Positions 1 through 6,983 are shown, counted from the stretch's first letter. The stretch: DNA of 29,084 nucleotides from Bacillota bacterium (GCA_023433615.1 JAEZCJ010000220.1:1-29084), one strand, 5' to 3'. A program made the numbers and translations. Notes: generated by a model not told the origin, from the letters alone.

Positions 1-691
1 CCGTCCATTCGTCGATGACCTCGATCTCCAGCCCGACACGATCGGCCATCGCTTCGGCTTCCATCGCGAGCATCTCCGGCGTCAGCATATTGCCCGGCAG
101 ATTCGTCAAGCGCCGCGCGAATGCCGTGGCTTCCCCGAATACTCGGCCGCGCTCAATCCCTGCCTCGAATGCCTCCGCAATCTTCCCGTCGTCTGCGTTC
201 GAGACCAGAATGACGCGGAGCGGCTTCGCTTCCGGCATTTCCTTGCGACGCGCCTCTCGCGTCTCGCAGCCAAGAATCAGGCCTTCTGCGATCGCTTGCC
301 CGATCTGCTCCGTGCGGCACTCAGCCGTGCCGGCGATGAGCTCTCGTTCGAACAGCACGGTTACCGTGCCTGCCTTAAGCTTCTTCGACGCTCGGGCAAT
401 CGCAGCTCCCGTCCTGCGCAGCGATTCGGCATTCGGTGTGCCGGCTCCGAATCCGGCCAGTATGATATGCTCGGCCTCCAACACGCCTAACGACGGAAGC
501 GTGTACGTGTCGCCTGCCTCTCGGGAGATCAACCCTTTGGCCATCAGTTTATCCGCTGCCTCGCCGATCGATTGCGGCAATCCTGCGCTCGCGCAATCAA
601 CCCCGGACTCGCCGGACAACAGACAGACGATCGCATCCGTTTCGAGCGCTGCGTGTTCTGTATTTACGATATGCTGCAGTTCAATTCTCAT
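1..691 (-). CDS. pepA: Leucyl aminopeptidase (M17 family), 5' part only
   Basis: The minus strand is open from an ATG at 691-689 to the left edge of the window (230 codons), so the C-terminal catalytic half is missing. An AAGGAGG site lies 6 bases before the ATG. The visible part is the M17 N-terminal alpha/beta domain followed by the linker into the peptidase domain. Around residues 188-205 it reads ARRLTNLPGNMLTPEMLA, the counterpart of the ARDLVNTPxNxLTPxxLA signature that precedes the metal-binding domain of cytosolic leucyl aminopeptidases. Family members are cytosolic hexameric di-metal enzymes that remove N-terminal residues from peptides. The metal and catalytic residues lie outside the window and cannot be checked. 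The gene is downstream of the histidine kinase gene, with two hairpins between them. The family call is firm; substrate preference is unknown. Confidence 0.85.
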   Translation of the reverse strand, partial: MRIELQHIVNTEHAALETDAIVCLLSGESGVDCASAGLPQSIGEAADKLMAKGLISREAGDTYTLPSLGVLEAEHIILAGFGAGTPNAESLRRTGAAIARASKKLKAGTVTVLFERELIAGTAECRTEQIGQAIAEGLILGCETREARRKEMPEAKPLRVILVSNADDGKIAEAFEAGIERGRVFGEATAFARRLTNLPGNMLTPEMLAMEAEAMADRVGLEIEVIDEWT

Positions 692-704
692 AGGCGCCTC
701 CTTA

Positions 705-731
705 AGAAAAGTCCGGCGGAATCCGCCGGAC
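705..731 (-). terminator. Hairpin before pepA: terminator or attenuator
   Basis: GTCCGGCGG and CCGCCGGAC (711-731) form a perfect 9-bp stem with a 3-base loop. On the minus strand the stem is followed by TTTTCTTAA. The T-run runs straight into the pepA ribosome binding site (ATG at 691). It probably ends transcription of the histidine kinase operon, but its closeness to the pepA start means it could also act as an attenuator. Confidence 0.6.
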
Positions 732-751
732 ATCAGTGTACGTTCGAACCG

Positions 752-782
752 GAATCGGTTCTTATGATCCTACAACCGATTC
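752..782 (-). promoter_or_regulatory. Second hairpin in the kinase-pepA gap
   Basis: GAATCGGTT (752-760) and AACCGATTC (774-782) form a perfect 9-bp inverted repeat with a 13-base spacer. It starts 8 bases after the kinase stop codon. No T-run follows, so it is not a classical terminator. It may stabilise the 3' end of the kinase transcript or be part of the pepA leader. Confidence 0.4.
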
Positions 783-789
783 TAATCCT

Positions 790-2163
790 TTATTCTACTG
801 AAGGCAAATAGATCTTGAACTCGGTCCCCTCGCCCGGACGGCTGTCGACGCGAATCATGCCGCCATGGTTCCGGATGATTCGATAGCTGACCGATAATCC
901 CAAGCCGGTTCCCTGCTCCTTCGTCGTGAAGAAAGGGTCGAAGAGCCGATTGAGCGTTGCCCGATCCATGCCTTTGCCGTTGTCGCGTACCGTAATCTCG
1001 ACGTAGCGGCCTTCTTGCCGCGTGACGATATCGATGCGTCCGCCGCGTTCGCCTTGCAGATCGCCGATCGCGTCGAGCGCGTTCTTCACGATGTTCAATA
1101 CGACTTGTTTGATCTGTTTCACGTCGATCGATATTTTCGCATGAACATCATAGGCCTCGTAATGAATCTGACAGCCTCGCATCAGCGCTTCGCTCTCGGA
1201 CAGCAAGGTGACTTCTTTCAACAACGACTCGATCATGACCTCCTGCACCATCGGTGCGGTCGGCTTGGACGAATTCAAAAATTCATAGATGATATCGTTG
1301 GCCCGATCGATCTCGGCCAATATGATCCGAGCGTACTCCTCTTTGCCGAGACTGAGCAGGTGCGGCCTGAGCAATTGAATGAAGCCGCGTATCGAGGTCA
1401 ACGGATTGCGGATCTCATGCGCGATCGATGCAGCGATTTTGCCGAGCATGGCCAATTTATCGTTCTGATACGCCGTCTGCTCGATCTGCTTGTATTCGGA
1501 GACGTCCTTGATGCTGATCAGATAGTCCCCATCCAATTGATCTCCGTATGTACCCGTAATGAGATAGTGCCTGCCGGCAGCATCCTGAATCTCGAAGTAA
1601 CGGCTGCGTTGAAGCACCATTTCCTTATAGACTCGGTATATCGTACGTTTCGCGCTTGCCTTCAGCCTCGGATGGAATAGAATGCCGCGCAGGTTGCAGC
1701 CGACGAGCATTTTTCTGGGAATGTCCAGGATTCGCGCCATCTGCAGATTAATGAAGGAGAGCACGCCGTCGCTATCGAAAATCGCGATCCCGCTGTCGAG
1801 CTGCTGCAGCACGTTCTCGTACTTGTTCTTCACGTTCTGGAACGAGAGATGGGACTGCATCAGCATCTCGCGCATTTCCGTGTATCGGCTGTCGGCGATC
1901 TCCTCCGGTTGAATGCGGAAGCGGTAAGCGACCATGAGTTCGATTAGGAAAATATAAGAACGATTGTACAGACCAAGCGCTTCTTCGGATTCTACGTTCG
2001 CGACAAGCTTCTGCATCATCTCGTTGTGAAGCGCGATGATCTCCTCCGGGTAGACGCCGTTCAGCCTCTTCCCCAGTTCAGAAGCTTCGAAGAGCGAAGC
2101 TTCGCTTCCACTCCTTATGTATTCCGCCAGCGCTGGAAAATATCGCTTGCGCACCGCGTGCAT
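790..2163 (-). CDS. Histidine kinase with RsbU-type N-terminal domain, PAS, HisKA and HATPase
   Basis: Predicted cytosolic sensor kinase of 457 residues with no membrane segment. Residues 1-85 resemble the N-terminal domain of RsbU, the RsbT-binding region of the SigB phosphatase: compare its PEEIIALHNEMMQKL and YIFLIELMVAY with RsbU PPEEIISIHRKVLKEL and LDFLIEVMIGY. A PAS-like domain follows (about 115-225). The transmitter has H249 in ASIAHEIRNPLTSIRGF, an N-box at NIVKNALDA (357-365), G1 DNGKG (394-398), FDPFFTTK (408-415) and G2 GTGLGL (418-423), so it should be active. The start ATG overlaps the stop codon of the upstream RsbT-like gene by one base (TAATG), implying translational coupling. 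No response regulator is adjacent; the transmitter resembles the sporulation-kinase/NtrB type, so it may feed a distant regulator. Kinase identity is firm; the RsbU-domain assignment is by pattern recognition. Confidence 0.9.
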   Translation of the reverse strand: MHAVRKRYFPALAEYIRSGSEASLFEASELGKRLNGVYPEEIIALHNEMMQKLVANVESEEALGLYNRSYIFLIELMVAYRFRIQPEEIADSRYTEMREMLMQSHLSFQNVKNKYENVLQQLDSGIAIFDSDGVLSFINLQMARILDIPRKMLVGCNLRGILFHPRLKASAKRTIYRVYKEMVLQRSRYFEIQDAAGRHYLITGTYGDQLDGDYLISIKDVSEYKQIEQTAYQNDKLAMLGKIAASIAHEIRNPLTSIRGFIQLLRPHLLSLGKEEYARIILAEIDRANDIIYEFLNSSKPTAPMVQEVMIESLLKEVTLLSESEALMRGCQIHYEAYDVHAKISIDVKQIKQVVLNIVKNALDAIGDLQGERGGRIDIVTRQEGRYVEITVRDNGKGMDRATLNRLFDPFFTTKEQGTGLGLSVSYRIIRNHGGMIRVDSRPGEGTEFKIYLPSVE

Positions 2164-2573
2164 TATGGTTCCTCCCCTGTTTCTGTCACGGGACAGAGGA
2201 GAGAGGAATCGTTAGAGAGCGATGTTGACGACCGCCATTTGCGGAGCGTAATCAGCGTTTCGTCCGAGCGGTCGCAATTGACGTCCAAATCGTCCACCAG
2301 CTGAGCCGCCCACTCCGAATCCACATAGCCCGGTTCGGCATGGCGCTCGTACATTCTCACTTCAATTCCTGTCTTCCCTTCCTCATCGCGATAATATTCG
2401 ATATGTAATCGGCAATACTCGGCAGTTGCAATCAGCTTCAGCGCAAATTCCGTGATAGTAAAAGCAAGGTTAGTCTGGTCTACGAGTCCGAAGCCCAAAT
2501 TTCTCGCCATCTCTCGCACTCGTTCGCGCGCCGGGATTGCATCTGAAGGCTTCGTGATCACGAACGTTTCCAA
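2163..2573 (-). CDS. Degenerate RsbT-like (GHKL anti-sigma kinase family) protein
   Basis: About 136 residues. The region VREMARNLGFGLVDQTNLAF aligns with RsbT (NVAKELGFGTVDQARITTAI), and LITLRKW near the C-terminus matches the final strand. Catalytic features are gone: the N-box SELARN is replaced by TEFALK, the EDQGPG G1 box by YERHAEPG, and the Gly-rich ATP lid is absent. It should therefore bind neither ATP nor phosphorylate a target, but could still act as a binding partner. The chosen start is TTG 2573-2571, with GGAGG nine bases upstream; the longer frame from TTG 2621 would begin almost at the predicted transcription start and lacks a good ribosome binding site. The gene is coupled (TAATG) to the kinase whose N-terminus resembles the RsbT-binding domain of RsbU. 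Confidence 0.75.
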   Translation of the reverse strand: METFVITKPSDAIPARERVREMARNLGFGLVDQTNLAFTITEFALKLIATAEYCRLHIEYYRDEEGKTGIEVRMYERHAEPGYVDSEWAAQLVDDLDVNCDRSDETLITLRKWRSSTSLSNDSSLLCPVTETGEEP

Positions 2574-2632
2574 TCGCTCTCGCCTCCGCTTACGCTTCTG
2601 CAAGCGTTCTCTTATCAACAAGCCATACCCTA

Positions 2633-2661
2633 ATCATAGTAATCGCTTGGACTTAGGTCAA
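2633..2661 (-). promoter_or_regulatory. SigA-type promoter of the RsbT-like/kinase operon
   Basis: On the minus strand TTGACC (2661-2656), a 17-base spacer and TATGAT (2638-2633) differ from consensus by one base each. The expected start near 2626 leaves a leader of about 50 bases before the TTG start at 2573. This supports the shorter start of the RsbT-like gene. Confidence 0.7.
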
Positions 2662-2699
2662 CCGAAGAGATTGTCGAAAGTTGACAGAGTACGGGAATC

Positions 2700-2730
2700 G
2701 AAAAGAACCGGTAATCCGACAGGACTACCG
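2700..2730 (-). terminator. Terminator of sigI-rsgI
   Basis: CGGTAGTCC, loop TGTC, GGATTACCG (minus strand, 2730-2709) forms a 9-bp stem with one G-T pair. It is followed by GTTCTTTTCG. The stem overlaps the rsgI stop codon. Confidence 0.55.
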
Positions 2731-4245
2731 ATTCTTTCCTTTCTGCTCTTGTCCGTTCGACTGACCATCTTGGGCAGGCTTGTTCGGCTTGTTAACGTCT
2801 GTATGGCGGCCTCCGGAAGCGTCATCGCCCCTTTGTTGCCCGCCGTCACTTTGCTTATGGGATTGGTTCTCATGGCCCTTTCGGCCTTCATTGCCTTTGC
2901 TCTTGTCATCGGGACCGTGTTGAGACTTTCCCTGCTCCTGTGTCCGCTCCTTCTCTTTGTCCTTGTCCTTGCCCTTGTCCTTGCCTTTGTCCTTGTCTAT
3001 GTCATTGTCTTTGCCTTTCGCTTTGTCCTTCTCCTTCTCCTTCTCCTTGTCTATGTCATTGTTTTTGTCTTTCGCTTTGTCCTTCTCCTTGTCCTTGTCC
3101 TTGTCCTTGTCCTTGTCCTTGTCTTTGTCCTTGTCTTTGTCTTTGTCCTTGTCTTTCTCCTTTTCCTTGTCTTTCTCCTTTTCCTTGTCCTTGTCTTTAT
3201 TCTTGTCTTTGTCTTTATCCTTGTCTTTGTCCTTGTCCTTGTCTTTGTCTTCGTCTTTGTCTTTGTCTTTGTCTTTGTCTTTGTCTTTGTCCTTGTCTTT
3301 GTCTTTGTCCTTGTCCTTGTCTTTGTCTTTGTCCTTGTCTCTGTCCTTGTTCTTGTTCTTGTTCATGTCGTGTTCCTTCTCGTCCTGCTTCTTAACTTCC
3401 GCGCTGCCCTTCTCTTCGTTCTTCCGCTCGCGCTGCAGCAGCTTCTCGAGATCGCGCTTCTTCTTCTCTACTTCCTTCTCGTCGATCACGGACGAGATCC
3501 CGCCCAGCGGCTCCGTCACGTTGTGAATCGAGGCTTGCTTCAACTGCTCGATCGTAATCGGCAGGCCCTTCTCTTCAGCCAGCAAGTACACCGCCATTTT
3601 CCCTGGGGATACTCCCTGGGCTTGCGATGACTCACGCAATTCCTTCGGCGCCTTCACATGAGCGATCGTAACGGAAGGCGATTCATCTCCCTTCGCCTTC
3701 GTGTCGGCAGCAGCCATTACCGCCTGGTCGACCGACTCGACGACTGCGTCCTCGAATCCCTTATCCACCTTATCGACGACCATGCTTGTAATCAGCACGT
3801 CCCCGCCTTGGGCAGAGAGGTAGCCTTGCGCTTCCGCGTTATGAATGACGGCTGTCGTCACTTGGTCGATGGTCGCCCCTTGGATCGCCACCCCAGCGAT
3901 AACTTTAATCCCGTCGTCGTTCAATCCGCGAATCTCGATGACCTCACGGTCTCGATCGATGCCAATTTCAATGCTCGGGTTGATGTCCATCGCGACGTAC
4001 ATGGCGATATCCGGACCTTGACCGAGCGTGATGAGGCGCGGCAGGAACAAGGCCAGCAACAGAACAGCCGCTGCGCTCGCCGCGAGCCATCTCCGATTAG
4101 CGCTCCATGGCTTCACCGCGGGTTCGAACCTGATTTCTTCGCCTACCGCATGCTGACCCTTATTCGGAATACGGCGATACTCGCCGTCGGGCGTCAGCAC
4201 GACACTGAAACGCTTATGCACTTCCATCACGATGCCCCTGTTCAT
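2725..4245 (-). CDS. rsgI: Anti-sigma-I factor RsgI with a Lys-Asp repeat tail
   Basis: Membrane anti-sigma factor of 506 residues that should hold SigI. Residues 1-45 are the cytosolic RsgI N-terminal domain (starting MNRGIVMEVHKRFSVVLTP); one membrane segment spans about 53-75; residues 80-200 form the conserved outer domain with YVAMDINPSIEIGID. N89-P90 matches the Asn-Pro site at which RsgI proteins are reported to self-cleave. From about residue 240 the protein is charged and helical, and from about 293 to 435 it is almost pure alternating Lys-Asp/Glu, followed by a Gly/Gln/Lys/His-rich end. In clostridial homologues this outer C-terminus is often a carbohydrate-binding or enzymatic module; here it is a low-complexity polyampholyte. 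The ATG overlaps the sigI stop (ATGA), with AGGAGGTG upstream. Confidence 0.92.
   Translation of the reverse strand: MNRGIVMEVHKRFSVVLTPDGEYRRIPNKGQHAVGEEIRFEPAVKPWSANRRWLAASAAAVLLLALFLPRLITLGQGPDIAMYVAMDINPSIEIGIDRDREVIEIRGLNDDGIKVIAGVAIQGATIDQVTTAVIHNAEAQGYLSAQGGDVLITSMVVDKVDKGFEDAVVESVDQAVMAAADTKAKGDESPSVTIAHVKAPKELRESSQAQGVSPGKMAVYLLAEEKGLPITIEQLKQASIHNVTEPLGGISSVIDEKEVEKKKRDLEKLLQRERKNEEKGSAEVKKQDEKEHDMNKNKNKDRDKDKDKDKDKDKDKDKDKDKDKDKDKDKDEDKDKDKDKDKDKDKDKNKDKDKEKEKDKEKEKDKDKDKDKDKDKDKDKDKDKDKEKDKAKDKNNDIDKEKEKEKDKAKGKDNDIDKDKGKDKGKDKDKEKERTQEQGKSQHGPDDKSKGNEGRKGHENQSHKQSDGGQQRGDDASGGRHTDVNKPNKPAQDGQSNGQEQKGKNR
2947..3365 (-). repeat. Hexanucleotide tandem repeat coding for (Lys-Asp)n
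   Basis: More than 400 bases built mainly from the 6-base units AAGGAC and AAAGAC on the minus strand, with occasional GAG/GAA, AAT and GCG variants. All changes keep the rsgI frame. The mixed AAG/AAA use divides the tract into short sub-repeats, and near 2990-3080 a larger unit containing NDID occurs twice. Such tracts expand and contract by slippage. Confidence 0.9.
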
Positions 4246-5072
4246 GTCCCCACCTCCTCTGTCTGCTCGATCGGCGTGCCGACGGGCACTCTTAAGTACT
4301 CCTGCAGATGCGGGTACTCGCCCTCTATAATAAGCGCTGCCGCGATAATGAACTTGCGATTGCGCTCGAGTGTCTTGCGGGATACGCTGCAGCGATCCGT
4401 CAGCTCCTTGATCGGCAGCTGACGCTTCGATTCCAACTGTGCAAAAAGCAAGCGGTCCTCAGCCAACAAACGGCCGATACCGAACAGCATCTCGCGCGAA
4501 TCCGCATGCTTAGGCGACTTGTCCGCCAACTCCATGAACGATACGCCGAATCTGGACAGCCGGGCGGCGAACGTCTCGATCTCGTCGCGGCGTCGCTCTG
4601 TCAGCCGTTCCTGTTCGTAGATGGCCATCGCTTCGACATTCTCGATCGGGTTCGAACTCGAATCCTCTTCATCCTCTGTGTCGAATGCGCTCCATGGCGT
4701 AGAGTTCGCATGCTTAACTTCCCGGCGGACATAGTCAATCAACCGTCTGCGGATCACGGTATCGGCAAAGCCGAGGAATGATCTGCCCGCCGTCGGCGAG
4801 AATTGGTCGATCGCCTCGTTGAACGCCAAGAGCGCAATAGCGAACTCGTCGTCTCGGGAAGGATCGATATATCGTTTGCAGAACCGGCTCGTGGACTTCG
4901 CGATGTAAGGACGATACGCCGCGATAAAGGTGTCGCGAAGGACGGGATCTCCTTCTGCCGCGATTCGGGCCACTACCGATTCAGGCGATTGTTGCGCTTC
5001 GCCGCCAGCACTCGGCTTGCCCGCGTCTCTACCGAAGAAACGCTTGATTAATAGGAGTAACAAACGCTCCAC
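4242..5072 (-). CDS. sigI: RNA polymerase sigma factor SigI
   Basis: Alternative sigma-70 family factor of up to 276 residues, paired with rsgI directly downstream (ATGA overlap). Region 2 is visible at about residues 50-118: the segment RDTFIAAYRPYIAKSTSRF, then DEFAIALLAFNEAIDQF and IRRRLIDYVRRE. The C-terminal part carries the SigI-type domain with a helix-turn-helix-like KELTDRCSVSRKTLERNRKF. The longest frame starts at GTG 5072-5070, but the AAGAGGTGG site sits on top of it; TTG at 5063-5061, three codons later, has better spacing and may be the real start. In Bacillus SigI is linked to heat and cell-envelope stress and in clostridia to polysaccharide sensing; which applies here is unknown. 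Confidence 0.9.
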   Translation of the reverse strand: MERLLLLLIKRFFGRDAGKPSAGGEAQQSPESVVARIAAEGDPVLRDTFIAAYRPYIAKSTSRFCKRYIDPSRDDEFAIALLAFNEAIDQFSPTAGRSFLGFADTVIRRRLIDYVRREVKHANSTPWSAFDTEDEEDSSSNPIENVEAMAIYEQERLTERRRDEIETFAARLSRFGVSFMELADKSPKHADSREMLFGIGRLLAEDRLLFAQLESKRQLPIKELTDRCSVSRKTLERNRKFIIAAALIIEGEYPHLQEYLRVPVGTPIEQTEEVGT

Positions 5073-5087
5073 CTCTTATGTAATACA

Positions 5088-5117
5088 TTCGTGAGTCTCA
5101 TCCCCGTATGCGGGGGT
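5088..5117 (-). promoter_or_regulatory. Possible SigI autoregulatory promoter
   Basis: On the minus strand ACCCCC (5117-5112) and CGAA (5091-5088) match the -35 and -10 elements described for SigI promoters in Bacillus subtilis. The gap between them is 20 bases, which seems long. CCCCG/CGGGG inside the gap forms an inverted repeat. The position just before sigI fits autoregulation. Confidence 0.35.
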
Positions 5118-5123
5118 ACAACT

Positions 5124-5147
5124 AAAAAAGCCTCCGCAAGGAGGCTT
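5124..5147 (-). terminator. Terminator of the zinc-ribbon gene
   Basis: AAGCCTCC, loop TTGC, GGAGGCTT followed by a T-run on the minus strand (5147-5124). It is a strong intrinsic terminator 12 bases after the stop codon of the upstream gene, and it insulates sigI. Confidence 0.85.
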
Positions 5148-5158
5148 ACGTTCACCTG

Positions 5159-5581
5159 TCATCTGCGTTCGGAAGTTCGTCGCTGCAGGAGCTTGTTGCG
5201 TCTTCCGTTCAACATGACAAGACGCTTCTTCAACTGCTCCTCCCACTCTCGATCGTTCCAGTGCTTCGCGACGGACATTAAGTCCAGCGACATATCGATC
5301 TGACTCATGACGACGTCCATCGGATCCTCATTCTCATTGTTCACGCAGTTCTCGTGCAGCTCGCTGCTCTCTTGGTCCACATAGTCCTGGAAGTCCACCT
5401 CGGTGGCCCCATCGCCATGAGCATATTCTGCGAGAATCTCATACTCGTTCTCTACCATGTAATGAATATCTACCCGATGGCATACCGGACAGAACAAGAT
5501 CGGTACGTTATGAATATGCGTGCGATAGTGCTTCAACGTCCCCGTCGTGCCGATCATGCTTGCACCGCAGCAAAAGCTCAT
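5159..5581 (-). CDS. Small zinc-ribbon protein of unknown function
   Basis: 140 residues with a clear GGGAGGTG site 5 bases before the ATG. The N-terminus has two Cys pairs, CC at residues 4-5 and CPVC at 31-34, separated by a basic/His-rich loop; this resembles a YgiT-type zinc finger. The middle is acidic (Asp/Glu-rich, about 45-95) and the C-terminus is basic and helical (KKRLVMLNGRRNKLLQRR). I recognise no named family. The gene has its own terminator and lies between leuB and sigI without an operon partner. A nucleic-acid or protein-binding adaptor is possible but is only inference. Confidence 0.7.
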   Translation of the reverse strand: MSFCCGASMIGTTGTLKHYRTHIHNVPILFCPVCHRVDIHYMVENEYEILAEYAHGDGATEVDFQDYVDQESSELHENCVNNENEDPMDVVMSQIDMSLDLMSVAKHWNDREWEEQLKKRLVMLNGRRNKLLQRRTSERR

Positions 5582-5669
5582 ACGATCACCTCCCGAGATT
5601 CACTCTTCCTTCACTGTATTCGCCATATGCCTGCCGAATTCCTGCCCGCAGCCTTCGACAAAATGCACC

Positions 5670-5705
5670 AAAAAAGCCTCCTCCCTAACGAAAGGGAGGA
5701 GGCTT
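5670..5705 (-). terminator. Terminator of the ilv-leu operon
   Basis: AAGCCTCCTCCCT and AGGGAGGAGGCTT form a perfect 13-bp stem with a 6-base loop, followed by TTTTTT on the minus strand (5705-5670). It lies 34 bases after the leuB stop and marks the end of the operon. Confidence 0.93.
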
Positions 5706-5739
5706 ACGTCAACCGGCCGACAGATGCCGGCATCTTCTA

Positions 5740-6816
5740 TTATTTCATTGCGGCGACGATCAGATCGCCCATCGCTTGCGTGCCGATCGCCGCGCTCTTA
5801 TCGACTGCGATATCGCCCGTACGATGGCCGGCATCCAATACGCTTGCTACCGCGTCTTCGATCGACTGCGCAGCTTGGTCGTAGCCGAACGTCAGACGGT
5901 ACATGAGCGCGACCGACAGGATCGTCGCGATCGGATTCGAGATTCCTTGGCCTGCGATGTCAGGCGCGGAGCCGTGTACCGGCTCGTACAGACCGAATGC
6001 GCCCTCGCCCAGCGATGCGGACGACAGCATGCCGATCGAGCCCGTCAGCATGGCTGCCTCGTCGCTCAGAATGTCGCCGAACATGTTCTCGGTGACGATG
6101 ACGTCGAAGCTTGCGGGACGACGCAGCAACTGCATCGCGCAGTTGTCGACAAGCACGTGCTCCAGCTCGACATCCGGATATTCCGGCGCGATCCGGTTTA
6201 CGACTTCACGCCATAGGCGGGACGTCTCGAGCACGTTCGCTTTGTCGACGGAAGCAAGCTTCTTGCGGCGCTTCTGCGCGATTTCGAACGCTTGACGCAC
6301 GATGCGCTCGATCTCTTGCACATTGTATACGCAAGTATCTACCGCTTCTTCGCCGCTTGCGCCCTCGCGGCGGAACTTCTCGCCGAAGTAGATGCCGCCC
6401 GTCAGCTCGCGCACGACGATCAGGTCGGTGCCCTCGAGCACTTCCGGCTTCAGCGTCGAAGCTTCCTTCAAGCAGTCGAAGATCGTTGCCGGACGAATGT
6501 TCGAGAACAGGCCCAGCGCCTTTCGGATTCCGAGCAGCCCCGTCTCCGGACGAAGCTCCTTCGGGTTATTGTCCCACTTCGGCCCGCCGACTGCGCCGAG
6601 CAGCACGGCATCCGCGCGCTTGCACATGTCGAGCGTATCCTGCGGAAGCGGCGTGCCCTTCTCGTCGATCGCGATGCCGCCGAACAGCCCATGCTCGAAT
6701 TCGAACGAGAGGCCGAACAGCTCCTCCGTCTTCTTCATTACCTTGATCGCTTCGCCGACAACTTCCGGACCGATGCCGTCACCGGCGATAACCGCGATTT
6801 TTTTCACGTCTGCCAT
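5740..6816 (-). CDS. leuB: 3-isopropylmalate dehydrogenase
   Basis: 358 residues, the usual length. It catalyses NAD-dependent oxidation and decarboxylation of 3-isopropylmalate to 2-oxoisocaproate in leucine synthesis. The N-terminus IAVIAGDGIGPEVV is the family nucleotide/substrate loop. Later motifs are GIYFGEKFRR, the catalytic lysine region SVDKANVLETSRLWR, the metal-binding aspartates in ENMFGDILSDEA, and YEPVHGSAPDIAGQGISNP. AAGGAG lies 9 bases before the ATG. It is the last gene of the ilv-leu cluster: leuA is 167 bases upstream and a strong terminator follows. leuC and leuD do not follow, unlike many Bacillus operons. Confidence 0.97.
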   Translation of the reverse strand: MADVKKIAVIAGDGIGPEVVGEAIKVMKKTEELFGLSFEFEHGLFGGIAIDEKGTPLPQDTLDMCKRADAVLLGAVGGPKWDNNPKELRPETGLLGIRKALGLFSNIRPATIFDCLKEASTLKPEVLEGTDLIVVRELTGGIYFGEKFRREGASGEEAVDTCVYNVQEIERIVRQAFEIAQKRRKKLASVDKANVLETSRLWREVVNRIAPEYPDVELEHVLVDNCAMQLLRRPASFDVIVTENMFGDILSDEAAMLTGSIGMLSSASLGEGAFGLYEPVHGSAPDIAGQGISNPIATILSVALMYRLTFGYDQAAQSIEDAVASVLDAGHRTGDIAVDKSAAIGTQAMGDLIVAAMK

Positions 6817-6952
6817 TGTCTAACACTCCTTCGATAGCTATTTCCTATATGTATCGTTGTACCATAGCTTGCGCTACATGACCAAGATATAAAACCTATT
6901 GCCTTTATTGCTAATCGCTATAGCGTTCAGCCATCGATGCCGCTTGCAGGAG

Positions 6953-6971
6953 CCGCCGCTCGGGGCGGCGG
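6953..6971 (-). promoter_or_regulatory. GC-rich hairpin between leuA and leuB
   Basis: CCGCCGC (6953-6959) and GCGGCGG (6965-6971) form a 7-bp stem 12 bases after the leuA stop. No T-run follows. It probably stabilises the transcript or tunes expression between the genes. Confidence 0.4.
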
Positions 6972-6983
6972 ACCCTTACAAGA

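Noticed and set aside
15..767. Long plus-strand frame of 250 codons at the left edge
   Set aside because: It is the shadow of the minus-strand pepA gene, which has a proper start and family motifs. The plus frame is Ser/Ala/Arg-rich with no recognisable domain.
2947..3365. Repeat tract considered as a CRISPR array or satellite
   Set aside because: There are no unique spacers and the period is six bases in frame with rsgI, so it is a coding low-complexity repeat.
2452..3630. A 392-codon plus-strand frame rich in Leu/Val/Phe, looking like a membrane protein
   Set aside because: It is the antisense of the Lys-Asp repeat in rsgI; the 6-base repeat keeps several frames open. It has no ribosome binding site and covers the sigI-rsgI terminator.
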